From NCBI GenBank assembly GCA_021734025.1, contig JAIPJS010000006.1, positions 148,769 through 212,768 of the forward strand: DNA of 64,000 nucleotides. Reading direction: 5' to 3'. A program made the position numbers and the translations under genes. The notes below the pieces were generated by a model. It was given only the letters and a program-made list of their open reading frames with translations, was not told the origin of the DNA and did not search any database. Each line of letters starts with the position of its first letter. Position 1 is the first letter of the stretch. Positions 36,801 to 45,102 of the stretch are shown in pieces. Source of the DNA: Candidatus Neomarinimicrobiota bacterium (GTDB lineage: Bacteria; Fidelibacterota; JAANXI01).

Positions 36801-37274
36801 GGTCTCGATGATCAGCACATCAGCACCGCCGTCTACCAGGCCTGCCACCTGCGGATCGTAGGCTGCCTTCAGATCATCAAAGGAGATATGTCCCAGTGTC
36901 GGCAATTTGGTCCCCGGACCGATGGAGCCGGCCACGAACCGCGGAAAATCCGGTGTGGAATAATCGCTCGCCACATCTTTGGCAAGTTCCGCTGCGGTTT
37001 TATTGATTTCATATGATTTTTCGGCAATGTCATATTCACCGAGCACAATACTAGTCGCGCCGAAGGTGTCGGTCTCCACCACCTGGCAGCCCACGTCCAG
37101 AAAGCTGGCGTGTACCTGCCGGATGGCATCGGGCTTGGAGATGACCAAATACTCGTTGCACCCGTCTAACCCGTTGAAGTCGTCCGGATTCAAATCCATA
37201 TCCTGGATGGAGGTGCCCATGGCGCCGTCGAAGACGACGATTCGGTTTTGTACTTCCGTCAAAAAATCACTCAT
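33807..37274 (-). CDS. metH: Cobalamin-dependent methionine synthase
   Basis: Transfers methyl from methyl-THF to homocysteine via cobalamin. The 1155 residues carry all four modules. The homocysteine-binding domain (1-305) has zinc ligands Cys223, Cys289 and Cys290 (GMNC, GGCCG). The pterin-binding domain is about 330-600 (VGERTNANGSKKF). The cap plus B12 domain is about 640-860, with cobalt-ligating His729 in DVHDIG. The SAM-binding reactivation domain is about 895-1155 (RYSFGYPACP). It overlaps the HAD phosphatase gene by four bases (ATGA). No cobalamin riboswitch was recognised upstream. Confidence 0.97.
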   Translation of the reverse strand: MSDFLTEVQNRIVVFDGAMGTSIQDMDLNPDDFNGLDGCNEYLVISKPDAIRQVHASFLDVGCQVVETDTFGATSIVLGEYDIAEKSYEINKTAAELAKDVASDYSTPDFPRFVAGSIGPGTKLPTLGHISFDDLKAAYDPQVAGLVDGGADVLIIETCQDILQAKAVLAAIQDYFKKIGRKIPVIMQVTVETTGTLLVGSDIAAALTSLEPYDVIDVIGMNCATGPEKMSDHIRYLSANSKRPISAIPNAGIPENIGGETVYPLQPEELASTLSHFVDDLGVNIVGGCCGNTPAHLEKLVQAVEGKSPQPRDVNWSPSASSLYQSVDLTQDPPPLLVGERTNANGSKKFKGLLEDEDWDSMVEMAKEQERGGAHVLDVCAAYVGRDEVRDMNEIIPRFNKQVTIPLMIDSTEWEVIEESLKNISGRAIVNSINMEDGEERMARVLPLCKRYGAAVVALTIDEDGMAKTVERKVEIAKRIYDIAVNKYGMRPEDLLFDTLTFTLGSGDEEFRGAGEATIEAIRRVKEELPGVRTILGVSNISFGLSSDARHVLNSVFLHKAIEYGLDAAIVHAGKIIPMYQISEEERKLCEDLIFDNRTDEYDPLTEMMAFYEESSGSRREVDEAADADLPLDERLEKRIVDGRKQGLTDDLDEALEEYSPLHIINNFLLAGMKTVGELFGAGEMQLPFVLQSAETMKAAVAHLEPHMEKSESSQKGKIVLATVKGDVHDIGKNLVDIILTNNGYAVENLGIKVPIDNMLEAMESTNPDAIGMSGLLVKSTIIMKENLEVMNERNVQIPVLLGGAALNRRYVESDLRKTYHGPVYYGKDAFTGLSIMDDLVKEKKEKAEEAGEVELEVPPPKEISSKIKNRSIGPSLGTDEYVEPDIDRDNPVPEPPFWGTKVIEDIDIDDVYPYINTIALFRAQWQFRKAGGSREDFQRMIEEEVEPEFERLQRKGKEEGLLNPRVTYGYFPCQSEKNDLIVYDPDTREERERFTFPRQDGKQHRCLADFFRPVDSGEMDVVAFQLVTVGEKASEESQRLFDNDEYKEYLLWHGFSVETAEGLAEYWHKIVRGELGFGDEDADEIKKLFKQGYRGSRYSFGYPACPHLEDHEQLFRLIDPSTIGVELSEGYQLHPEQSTSAIIVHHPEAKYYSL

Positions 37275-37984
37275 CTATAAAACTCCGTTATCTGCTGGTA
37301 TATTATATCCACTTCTTCCGTCGAATGTACCACATGAAGTGGTTTTTCTGCATAGATTTTATCCCGCCACTCCGGTCGTCGATTGACAATCAGGGCTTTC
37401 GCTCCGTTCTGATGTGCACAGATTGCATCTCGTGGTGTATCGCCAACGATTAAAGTCTGCTCGGGATCATACGATTCGCCAAGTAACCGCTCTGCCTTTT
37501 CCCAGGCAATGACCGGGAGCTCGTTCCGGTCGATGGAATCGCTGCCGAATGCGCCGAAGGCAAAATCCTCCCAGATATCGAACGGCGCCAATTTGATCTT
37601 TGCGCCGGTGACCAGATTCCCGGTCAGGAGGGCCAGGCGGATTTCCGACCGTTGTTTCAGCCGCTCAAGTAATTCCGGGATGCCCGGATACAGGTACTGG
37701 TCATCCCGCTCGGGATACGCCACTTCGAGGATTTCAAGGTAGCGCTCGCCAACTTTTTCTACCACCGCCTCGGGGTTGCCGTCCAATAATCCCGTCCGGC
37801 TCAATGCATTTTTGATAATCCCCAGATCGGTATATCCTGCAACATCTTCGATCCGCAACTCAATCTTTTCGCCGGTTATATCTGTCAATGCTCTCCCAAG
37901 GGATTCCCTGGCCGACGATCCGCAGTGCAGCAGCGTGCCGTCGATGTCGAAGAGAACGAGCTTATTTGGTTGATTTGAAGTCAT
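37271..37984 (-). CDS. HAD-superfamily phosphatase (phosphoglycolate phosphatase-like)
   Basis: A 237-residue cytoplasmic hydrolase. HAD motif I is LFDIDGTLL with the nucleophile and acid aspartates (about 12-14), motif II LLTGN, a lysine in the cap-core hinge region, and motif IV IVGDTPRDAICA. A helical cap follows motif I (about 20-85), as in Gph-like subfamily I phosphatases. The substrate cannot be told; phosphoglycolate or another small phosphate is likely. Translationally coupled to metH downstream. Confidence 0.85.
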   Translation of the reverse strand: MTSNQPNKLVLFDIDGTLLHCGSSARESLGRALTDITGEKIELRIEDVAGYTDLGIIKNALSRTGLLDGNPEAVVEKVGERYLEILEVAYPERDDQYLYPGIPELLERLKQRSEIRLALLTGNLVTGAKIKLAPFDIWEDFAFGAFGSDSIDRNELPVIAWEKAERLLGESYDPEQTLIVGDTPRDAICAHQNGAKALIVNRRPEWRDKIYAEKPLHVVHSTEEVDIIYQQITEFYR

Positions 37985-37991
37985 TTATCAA

Positions 37992-38063
37992 GTGTTATAG
38001 TGTTCGGGTGTTTGAGTGTTCAAGTAGCTGCGTGATTCCGTGTTATTGTGTTAATGTGTTATC
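37992..38063. repeat. 8-bp-period GTGTTNNN array, 9 units, with adjacent TAATCT hexamers
   Basis: Nine octamers in one register (GTGTTATA, GTGTTCGG, GTGTTTGA, GTGTTCAA, two degenerate units, GTGTTATT, GTGTTAAT, GTGTTATC). About 40 bases on, a short hexamer run (TAATCC, TAATCT, TAATCT, near 38105-38123) follows. The array begins eight bases upstream of the HAD phosphatase start codon. Confidence 0.85.
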
Positions 38064-38183
38064 GTTTCGCGCCTTCTTAGTCATCCCGGGGGATTCCTAC
38101 CGGGGTAATCCTAATCTTAATCTAGTTTTTCCTGCCGGAGAATGATATAGGTAACAGCCGCGTCTTAGTGTTAGTAATCGACC

Positions 38184-38259
38184 GCCTTGGAATGAGATTC
38201 CAAGGCTAAATTTTAAGTCTCGCAATCTCATTGCGAGGCCAGAGCCATATTTCTGGCTC
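38184..38259 (-). terminator. Three consecutive hairpins downstream of pyk
   Basis: Stems GCCTTGGAAT/ATTCCAAGGC (38184-38206), CTCGCAAT/ATTGCGAG (38219-38237) and GAGCCA/TGGCTC (38242-38259), the nearest only five bases after the pyk stop. No long T run. They may form a terminator or a 3' structured element; the first two share a GAG/CTC-looped AAT...ATT core and look like related repeats. Confidence 0.55.
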
Positions 38260-38263
38260 ACCC

Positions 38264-39718
38264 CTACGTCACCGAAAATTCATCTGCCGGTTCGCCTTTG
38301 TCTCCGACGACCTGCACCTTCATCAGATTTGTGGTGCCTGGAACGCCAATGGGCACACCGGCGGATAGCACAATTCGATCGTCGTCAATAACTACACCGA
38401 GCTCTTTTAAATGTGCCTCGGCGAGGTCGAACATTTCATCGGTGTTCAGGGCGTTGGTAATACGCAGCGGATGTACCCCCCAAACCAGGTTCAGCTGCCG
38501 CTGGATATCGACGGATGGTGTCAGCGCATAAATAGGGGCAGGTGGACGATATTTACTTACCATCCGGGCGGTACTGCCGCTCTGCGTAAACGTCACGATG
38601 GCCTTGGCTCTCACATCTATGGCAGCCTGAAATACCGCATGGCTCACCGAATCGGCGATGGATTTCATGTAATCCGTGGGATAGCGCCGCTGGGAATAGT
38701 TGATTTCCCTTTCCGTAGATAATATGATACTGTTCATCATATCCACGGCTACCACCGGATATTTCCCGACCGCGGTTTCGCCGGAGAGCATCACACAATC
38801 GGTGCCGTCATAAATAGCGTTGGCAACATCTGCCGCTTCCGCCCGCGTTGGCCGGTTATTCTCGATCATTGATTCCAGCATCTGGGTGGCGGTTATTACC
38901 GGCTTCCCGGCTTGATTACACTTCTGTATGAGCTGCTTCTGCAAATGCGGCACATTTTCGATGGGTAACTCCACTCCCAGATCGCCTCTGGCGACCATCA
39001 CACCCTGAAATGCCTCGATGATCTCGTCAATCTCCCGGATGGCCTGCGGTGTTTCAATCTTTGCGACGATAGGTTTGCAGATACCCTCCTCCCGCATCAC
39101 CTCATACACCGATTTGATATTCTCCGCTTCCCGGACAAAACTCAGCGCAAACCAGTCCACGCCAGCGTGCAGGCCAAACCGCAAATTCGCCTTATCATCC
39201 TTAGAGAGCGCAGGCAGATCGATATCCGTATCGGGCAAATTCACACCCTTCCGGGAAGTCACCAACCCTCCGGTATCCACCCGGGCTTTGACCTTTTTCC
39301 CAGCGATGTCAATAACCGTCAACTGGATAGCGCCATCATTAATGAAAATACGCTTGCCGGGCTCCAGCATGGATGCAAACGCCGGGCATTCCACCGGAAG
39401 AGCTTCCGGACCATCCGTTCCCTCTTCGAGTGTCAGCACTGTCCCGTCTTCCAGCATTATTCCGTCGTCCGGTAGTTCTCCCAGACGAATTTTAGGGCCG
39501 GCCAGATCATACAGAATACTCAGCGGCTTTCCTTCCTCTTCCTCGAATGCCCGAACCATTTCGATCATTTGTTCGTGGGTTTTCTGGCTTCCGTGCGCAC
39601 TGTTAATCCGTATAACGTCCACCCCGTGTCGAATCATTTCCCGGAGCACTTTCTCGTCAGTGCTGGCCGGGCCAACGGTGGCGATTATTTTGGTTTTCGC
39701 GAAATTGTCCAGGTTCAT
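38264..39718 (-). CDS. pyk: Pyruvate kinase (predicted K+-independent type)
   Basis: Converts PEP and ADP to pyruvate and ATP. The 484 residues have TKIIATVGPAS, the catalytic-lysine and metal region PIVAKIETPQAI, VMVARGDLGVEL, TATQMLESM and a C-terminal allosteric domain. The K+-site segment reads LYDLAGPKIRLG: Leu, Ala, Lys and Leu replace the Thr, Lys, Glu and Thr of potassium-dependent enzymes. This is the pattern described for K+-independent pyruvate kinases. The usual NFSHG loop is NSAHG here, an odd change. Single gene with hairpins after the stop. Confidence 0.95.
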   Translation of the reverse strand: MNLDNFAKTKIIATVGPASTDEKVLREMIRHGVDVIRINSAHGSQKTHEQMIEMVRAFEEEEGKPLSILYDLAGPKIRLGELPDDGIMLEDGTVLTLEEGTDGPEALPVECPAFASMLEPGKRIFINDGAIQLTVIDIAGKKVKARVDTGGLVTSRKGVNLPDTDIDLPALSKDDKANLRFGLHAGVDWFALSFVREAENIKSVYEVMREEGICKPIVAKIETPQAIREIDEIIEAFQGVMVARGDLGVELPIENVPHLQKQLIQKCNQAGKPVITATQMLESMIENNRPTRAEAADVANAIYDGTDCVMLSGETAVGKYPVVAVDMMNSIILSTEREINYSQRRYPTDYMKSIADSVSHAVFQAAIDVRAKAIVTFTQSGSTARMVSKYRPPAPIYALTPSVDIQRQLNLVWGVHPLRITNALNTDEMFDLAEAHLKELGVVIDDDRIVLSAGVPIGVPGTTNLMKVQVVGDKGEPADEFSVT

Positions 39719-39742
39719 TTGCTCAATGCCTCAATTAGTTTG

Positions 39743-40843
39743 CTACGATTGCCCTGTTTCGGCCGGCGTATCCGAATCCACTGGCCGGGAATTAAAGTCC
39801 AACTCCTCGTGATAAATTTTGACCATAGTTAAAAAGAGTGCTGCCACAACCGGTCCCATAATGAGCCCCAAAAATCCGAACAAATATATTCCCCCAAGGA
39901 TACTGAAAAACAGTACCAGCGTGTGGAGTTTTGTCCGTCCGGAAATCAGGACAGGCCGCAGAAAATTGTCAATCTGACTGACCATCAGTGTCCCCCAAAT
40001 CAAAAGAAGAATTCCCTTCCCGAACTCTCCCTGGGCGAGCAGTATTCCGCTGGCCGGGAGATACACGATCGGTGCCCCGACCACAGGGAAGATGGACAGA
40101 AACGCCATTACAGCCCCCCAAAATATCGGTGATGGCAATCCCAGAATCCAGAAAGCAATCCCGCCGAGGAATCCCTGGAATAATGCAACGACCAAATCCC
40201 CAAGCACGGTTGCAGTAATAACTTCCGAGAACCGGGAAACGATTTCGTCCCGCTGTTTTTGTCCCAGGGGAATAATATCCCGGAGAAATTGCACGATACG
40301 TTCCCCATCTTTGAAAAAATAAAACAGGGTAAACACCATCAGCACAAACGAGAACAATGTTTTGGAAAAGTTCTGGACAATGCCGGTCACCTGGGAAACC
40401 GCAAAACTGCTGAGCCGCTGCATCACGGAACTAACGATGGAAAACAGATCAATAGAATTCAGATCAATCACATCATTAACCTGCTCCCGGATATCCACGA
40501 AGACTGGCCCCTGAAAAAACTGAAGAATTTCCCCGTACCGGCCGGTGTTAAACCATTGTTGAACCAGGTCATACGTCTGAACAATTTCTGCAACCAGGAG
40601 AATACTCAGGAGAGACATAGGAACCACGATAATCAGGATTACCAACAGCGTCATAATCGTGGCGCTGAGAGATCGCCAGGGCACTTTTGCCGTCAGCCGA
40701 TTGTTTAATGGCGTAAACAGAATAGCAAACACTGCCGCCCATGAGATAGGAGCGAAAAACGGGCGCCAGATCATGTAAAACAGAAAGGCGATGACACCAG
40801 CAAGGCCCAACAAAATCGGCAGGACAAGATACTCGCGTTTCAT
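39743..40843 (-). CDS. AI-2E family transporter (PerM/UPF0118)
   Basis: A 366-residue polytopic inner-membrane protein. An N-terminal helix pair (about 6-45) is followed by a third helix (about 62-85), and a long extracytoplasmic region containing QQWFNTGRYGEILQFFQG. A C-terminal helical block carries the family patterns LVFTLFYFFKDGE, FQGFLGGIAFWILGLPSPIFWGAVMAFLSIFPVVGAPIVYLPA and LFGFLGLIMGPVVAALF. Family members export varied solutes or act as Na+/H+ antiporters. The substrate here is unknown. Confidence 0.88.
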   Translation of the reverse strand: MKREYLVLPILLGLAGVIAFLFYMIWRPFFAPISWAAVFAILFTPLNNRLTAKVPWRSLSATIMTLLVILIIVVPMSLLSILLVAEIVQTYDLVQQWFNTGRYGEILQFFQGPVFVDIREQVNDVIDLNSIDLFSIVSSVMQRLSSFAVSQVTGIVQNFSKTLFSFVLMVFTLFYFFKDGERIVQFLRDIIPLGQKQRDEIVSRFSEVITATVLGDLVVALFQGFLGGIAFWILGLPSPIFWGAVMAFLSIFPVVGAPIVYLPASGILLAQGEFGKGILLLIWGTLMVSQIDNFLRPVLISGRTKLHTLVLFFSILGGIYLFGFLGLIMGPVVAALFLTMVKIYHEELDFNSRPVDSDTPAETGQS

Positions 40844-40858
40844 TTGTTCACATACCCT

Positions 40859-41308
40859 TTACTGCGATGGCTCCTGCGAGGATTTCGCCATTGGCGAATT
40901 CACTACCTCAAACTCAATGCGAATCCCTGTGGATTCAAAATAAATGCCCCGGATCTCCACATATTTCAGCATAGTTGCCACCTGTGGAAAGGCACCAATA
41001 TCTATGGTAATTATTGGGTATGCAATAGTTAAGAATTGTGCCTGAGGCTGCACCAACTTATTCATCAGCCAGGATTTGAGGAGGCTGTCCAGTACGCCGA
41101 ATGACGGTTTGGAATCCTTCACTCTGAATAAAATCCGTGTTCCGGAAAATTTGGCAAACTCCAGTCGCGCAAAAAACTGCTGCTCCCAAAGATGACGGAA
41201 CGTCCCGTGAACCACAAGAGTTTGCTCCAGATATCCCAGGGTAAACGGGAGATCCCTGTCTTTGGAAATCCGTTCAATATCACCGGCTTTCAGATTGATT
41301 TCAGCCAT
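40859..41308 (-). CDS. Hypothetical protein, 149 residues
   Basis: Not recognised. It is a soluble alpha/beta protein without a signal peptide, with alternating hydrophobic strands (ARLEFAKFSGTRILFRVKD, FLTIAYPIITIDIGAF, GIYFESTGIRIEFEVVNSP). It sits 15 bases upstream of the AI-2E-type permease gene on the same strand, so the two are probably co-transcribed. Coding is supported by length, reading direction and spacing rather than by homology. Confidence 0.55.
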   Translation of the reverse strand: MAEINLKAGDIERISKDRDLPFTLGYLEQTLVVHGTFRHLWEQQFFARLEFAKFSGTRILFRVKDSKPSFGVLDSLLKSWLMNKLVQPQAQFLTIAYPIITIDIGAFPQVATMLKYVEIRGIYFESTGIRIEFEVVNSPMAKSSQEPSQ

Positions 41309-41355
41309 AGATTTAAATGTAGGTATAAGCGGAGTGAGTTACAAACCCAACTACA

Positions 41356-41411
41356 GTGTTCAAGTGTTATCGTGTTCAGGTGTTATAGTTGTCGCGTGTC
41401 TGGTGTCCACT
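41356..41411. repeat. 8-bp-period GTGTTNNN array, 7 units
   Basis: Octamers in one register: GTGTTCAA, GTGTTATC, GTGTTCAG, GTGTTATA, GTTGTCGC, GTGTCTGG, GTGTCCAC, the last three degenerate. Located between the 149-residue gene and the TauE-like gene. Confidence 0.82.
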
Positions 41412-41517
41412 GTCCCGGGTCAAGACTGATTTGCTCTCTGAAGTGGCGGAATATGGATAATGAACAAAAGTGAACTGACTTGTGGAAACCGGGAAAGGAT
41501 TTGTTACATTTTTGACT

Positions 41518-42261
41518 ATGGAAATGATAACCGGTTCTGAACTAGTTCTGTTTTTAGTGATAGTCTTTCTCGGTGCATTCCTCCAGTCGGTGATCGGGTT
41601 TGGTGGAAATTTCTTCAGTGTCGGGATTTTGGCACTCTGGCTGCCGGCCAGAGATGTCATTGTGATCCTGGCGGCGGTATTCGCTTTGAACAACCTCATG
41701 ATGGTCTGGCTCAACCGCTCCCGGATCCAATTGAATACAATCCGTCCGGTGATTTTTCTGGTATTGGCCGGAGGCACGGCAGGAAGTGTTATTCTCCCAC
41801 AGCTGCAGCCTACGGTGATTTATATTACCCTTGGGATCACCATTATTGGACTCAACCTGCTCCAGTTCCGAAGGGACTCCAGCACCGGAGACACCCTCCA
41901 TCCCGCGGCGAACACCGGACTTCTGCTCGGGGGTGGAATAATCCAGGGTGCCATTGGAACCGGAGGTCCGCTGATTGTCACCGTTCTCGCTCAACAAATT
42001 CGTTCGCCCCGGGCGTTTCGCGGGACGGCCAACGTGCTGTTTTTTCTCCTGAATGCCGGGCGTTCGGCCTTATATATCCAGCAGGATTTAATGAGCCCAT
42101 CCATGGAAATTCCGATGTTGGCTGGCATGGGGAGCCTTGTAATAGCGACGCTCGTTGGCCACAGAATTTCACTCCGTATTCCGGAGACGGTTTTACGAAA
42201 GAGTATTGCCGGATTTTTGATAATTATCGGGATCGCAATGGTGGGGAAGACGCTACTTTAG
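41518..42261 (+). CDS. Sulfite exporter TauE/SafE-family permease
   Basis: A 247-residue inner-membrane protein with about eight hydrophobic segments. Family patterns are FLGAFLQSVIGFGGNFFSVGIL near the N-terminus and GLLLGGGIIQGAIGTGGPLIVTVLAQQ in the second half, the two inverted-repeat GFGGG-like motifs. TauE/SafE proteins move sulfite, sulfoacetate or other anions; the substrate is unknown. The ATG at 41518 is chosen since the first helix follows directly. An in-frame GTG at 41482 would add 12 residues; neither start has an ideal ribosome site. Confidence 0.82.
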   Translation: MEMITGSELVLFLVIVFLGAFLQSVIGFGGNFFSVGILALWLPARDVIVILAAVFALNNLMMVWLNRSRIQLNTIRPVIFLVLAGGTAGSVILPQLQPTVIYITLGITIIGLNLLQFRRDSSTGDTLHPAANTGLLLGGGIIQGAIGTGGPLIVTVLAQQIRSPRAFRGTANVLFFLLNAGRSALYIQQDLMSPSMEIPMLAGMGSLVIATLVGHRISLRIPETVLRKSIAGFLIIIGIAMVGKTLL

Positions 42262-42337
42262 GGATAAATAGGGTTTTTTAGTGTCTGGGTGATTACCCGG
42301 AGGAGAGAAATCCACTCAAGAGGAAACAGGTGACAGT

Positions 42338-42366
42338 AAAAAAAACGCCCCGACGGAATCGGGGCG
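42338..42366 (-). terminator. Rho-independent terminator of tRNA-His
   Basis: Minus-strand stem CGCCCCGA / TCGGGGCG with a five-base loop, followed by a run of eight T, nine bases downstream of the tRNA 3' end. Confidence 0.9.
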
Positions 42367-42375
42367 CTGGTTAAT

Positions 42376-42451
42376 GGGTGAGAGACGGGACTTGAACCCG
42401 CGACCACCAGGGCCACAACCTGGCGCTCTACCAAGCTGAGCTACTCCCACC
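42376..42451 (-). tRNA. tRNA-His (anticodon GTG)
   Basis: On the minus strand: acceptor GTGGGAG/CTCTCAC, D arm GCTC..GAGC, anticodon stem CCAGG/CCTGG around loop TTGTGGC giving GTG, and T arm GCGGG-TTCAAGT-CCCGT. An extra G precedes position 1 and faces a C at position 73, the histidine identity pair. The 3' end reads C-CA, so a full CCA after C73 is not encoded. Confidence 0.93.
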
Positions 42452-42611
42452 GTGTCAAAGCGTTAAAAGATACCGAGGGAACTAGCAATTGTCAAATTGA
42501 ATTGCACGGGTTCACCCTGGATTGACTGCCGGTTTTGATTGCTTGCAATATGGGGAGCCGAGAAATAAATTCTTCCGGCACTTTTTTCATTAGAAGGCGT
42601 TAGAGCAATTT

Positions 42612-44819
42612 ATGACAAATCATACACCAGGAACCGGCACGGTTCACGTTCGCCAGCAGAAACCTTCTCATTGGGAACGCTTAAAAAAGCGATTCATCAT
42701 TTCGCTCATCATCGTTTTTGCAGTTGGTTTTGGTCTGTTGGCGTATCTGTACATACTCTCCAGGGATCTCCCGTCGCTGACCCAGCTGGAAAACTTTGAT
42801 CCCAGCCTGATCACCAGGATCTACTCGTCTGACGGCGTGGTCATCAAGGAGTTATTTACCCAGCGACGCGTATTTATTCCCCTGGATGAGTTGCCACCCT
42901 ACCTGGTGGATGCCCTGATTTCCACCGAGGACCAGCGCTTTTACAATCACTGGGGCTTTAACGTTGTTCGAACATTTAAAGCCCTCGCAGTCGACATTAT
43001 GCTGATGAGTTGGGAGCAGGGTGCCAGCACCATCAGCCAGCAACTCGCCCGAAACCTGTATGAAACGATCGGCTTTAAAAAAACCATCCCCAGGAAAATT
43101 AAGGAGGCCATCACTTCCATCCAGATTGAACGGACTTATACCAAAGATGAAATCCTGGAGATGTACCTGAACTCCATCTACTTTGGTCATGGCGTGTACG
43201 GCATTGAAGCAGCTGCCAGGGAATATTACAGCAAACGGGCCAAGGATCTGACTCTGGATGAAGCCGCCACGCTGGTCGGTCTGTTGCGCTTGCCGGCGTA
43301 TTATTCGCCGATTAACCATCCGGACCGGGCTCACTCCAGGCGAAATGTGGTACTCCACTCCATGCATTCCATGGGGTATATCAGCCAGCCGATTTACCGG
43401 CATTTCGCCTCGCGGGATATCCGTACCGAATCGCCGGAATCTGACGGAACAGGGATTGCCCCGTATTTTACCGAATATGTCCGACGTCAGCTGGAGCGGG
43501 AGGCGGAAGCACTAGATATCGATCCATATCGGGATGGCCTTTCCATTTACACCACGCTGGACTCCCGGGTGCAAGCTGCGGCAAACCGTTCGTATAACCG
43601 GTTTATCCAGGAACAACAGGCCGCATTGAACCAGCGGCTGCTCAATGATGTTGATGAGCTGGCGGAAATTATCGATACCACCAAATTCAGTGTAGACACA
43701 CTCCATCAGATGATTCGCGGACAGGCGCAGATGGATTCGACGCTGCGATCCAAGCTGGTGGTTCAGGGGGCACTTGTATCGCTTAATCCTGGCACGGGGC
43801 ATATCCTGGCGATGATCGGCGGACGAGATTTTCGACGCTCCAAGTTTAACCGGGCTACCCAAGCGCAGCGGCAGCCCGGGTCAGTGTTCAAACCCTTTAT
43901 TTATACCACCGCCATTGATAACGGTTATCCGGTGACCCGGCAACTTCTGAACCAGCCGGTGGTCCTTTTCCTCGATGATACCACCCGATGGACGCCACAA
44001 AATTACGATCGCACTACGGGCGGATTAACGACACTCCGGGAGGGGCTCCGTCGATCATTAAACCTGATTTCCGTGCGGATGGTGCAGGAACTGGTCCCGC
44101 CGGATCGGGTAGTGGAGTACGCTCATCGCATGGGTATCACTACCAGACTCCGGGCGGTGGATGCCCTGGCACTGGGGACGTCCGAAGTAATTCCGCTGGA
44201 AGTTACGTCCGCCTATTCTATCTTCGCCAATCATGGTATCTGGACAGAGCCGGTGGGCATCACGCGGATTGTGGATCGCTATGGAAACGTGCTGAAGGAC
44301 TACGTACCATATAAGAAGGAAGTCCTGAGCGAGGAGACGGCCTTTTTGATGGTGGATCTGATGCAGGGTGTGATGAACGAGTCGGGTGGAACCGGTACCA
44401 GCGCACGCTGGCGCTGGGGATTCCGCCGGCCGGCCGGCGGTAAAACAGGAACGACGCAAAACTTCACTGATGCCTGGTTCGTGGGCTACACGCCACAGAT
44501 TGCATCCGGTGTTTGGGTTGGAGTGGATAATCCTGCAGTGAGCCTGGGACCAAGACGTTCAGGTGCGACAGCCGCATTACCGATGTGGGCCACCTTTATG
44601 AAGACGGCACACGATACGCTGGATCTGCCGGAAGCGGAATTCGAACGACCGGACGGCATCGTGGAACGAAAGATCTGTTCGGAATCCAAAAAACTTCCAA
44701 CCCAATACTGTCCCACGGAAACCGAAATTTTTAACCAGAAATATATTCCTACAGAAACGTGTAATGTTCATGGAAATTTTGATGACCGCCAGGATAATAG
44801 CGGCCGGAGAACGTTTTGA
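42612..44819 (+). CDS. mrcA: Penicillin-binding protein 1A (bifunctional glycosyltransferase/transpeptidase)
   Basis: Polymerises and crosslinks peptidoglycan at the inner membrane. It has 735 residues: a cytoplasmic tail, a membrane anchor about 28-50, and a GT51 domain about 60-240 with catalytic Glu106 (STEDQRFYNHWGF) and GASTISQQLARNLY. The transpeptidase domain has SxxK Ser424-Lys427 (PGSVFKPF), SLN 482-484 and KTGT 611-614. It lacks the OB insertion of E. coli PBP1a, and the C-terminus ends after an ETCNVHG segment. Confidence 0.93.
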   Translation: MTNHTPGTGTVHVRQQKPSHWERLKKRFIISLIIVFAVGFGLLAYLYILSRDLPSLTQLENFDPSLITRIYSSDGVVIKELFTQRRVFIPLDELPPYLVDALISTEDQRFYNHWGFNVVRTFKALAVDIMLMSWEQGASTISQQLARNLYETIGFKKTIPRKIKEAITSIQIERTYTKDEILEMYLNSIYFGHGVYGIEAAAREYYSKRAKDLTLDEAATLVGLLRLPAYYSPINHPDRAHSRRNVVLHSMHSMGYISQPIYRHFASRDIRTESPESDGTGIAPYFTEYVRRQLEREAEALDIDPYRDGLSIYTTLDSRVQAAANRSYNRFIQEQQAALNQRLLNDVDELAEIIDTTKFSVDTLHQMIRGQAQMDSTLRSKLVVQGALVSLNPGTGHILAMIGGRDFRRSKFNRATQAQRQPGSVFKPFIYTTAIDNGYPVTRQLLNQPVVLFLDDTTRWTPQNYDRTTGGLTTLREGLRRSLNLISVRMVQELVPPDRVVEYAHRMGITTRLRAVDALALGTSEVIPLEVTSAYSIFANHGIWTEPVGITRIVDRYGNVLKDYVPYKKEVLSEETAFLMVDLMQGVMNESGGTGTSARWRWGFRRPAGGKTGTTQNFTDAWFVGYTPQIASGVWVGVDNPAVSLGPRRSGATAALPMWATFMKTAHDTLDLPEAEFERPDGIVERKICSESKKLPTQYCPTETEIFNQKYIPTETCNVHGNFDDRQDNSGRRTF

Positions 44820-44831
44820 CGAGTAAGACCA

Positions 44832-44984
44832 GTGTTCAAGTGTTACGGTGTTATAGTTGAATATCTTCTTAATCTTAATCGGATTGTCTCCACCGGAGAA
44901 GTGAGTCCGCCACAGCGGAGGAGAAGGGGAAACAACTAACTACTGACAACGAACAGATTACCCACTAAAGCAGGGACTACCAAC
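44832..44984. repeat. Short GTGTTNNN array, TTAATC hexamers and inverted GTTGGTAGT repeat
   Basis: Three octamers (GTGTTCAA, GTGTTACG, GTGTTATA) at 44832-44855 are followed by CTTAATCTTAATC near 44868 and, at 44929-44984, by the inverted diverged copy of the repeat at 13697-13757. The association with the octamer array is the same as at 13582. The 44820-45361 gap contains no supported gene. Confidence 0.7.
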
Positions 44985-45102
44985 AAGATCTCCTCATTAA
45001 TTGTTACTGTTTTCCGTGTTTCACCATTTATATCCTGATATTAATGGCCGGATCTTCCATGCAAGCCCGCACAAGCGCGTAATCCGGACCACATTCAGTT
45101 AT

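Noticed and set aside
33807..37274. Long open frames on the strand opposite metH, such as around 34812-35381 and 36150-36686
   Set aside because: No ribosome sites or domain-like sequence; they are by-products of the GC-rich metH coding sequence.
37985..38263. Cobalamin riboswitch upstream of the metH operon
   Set aside because: No B12-box-like sequence; the region holds repeats and hairpins only.
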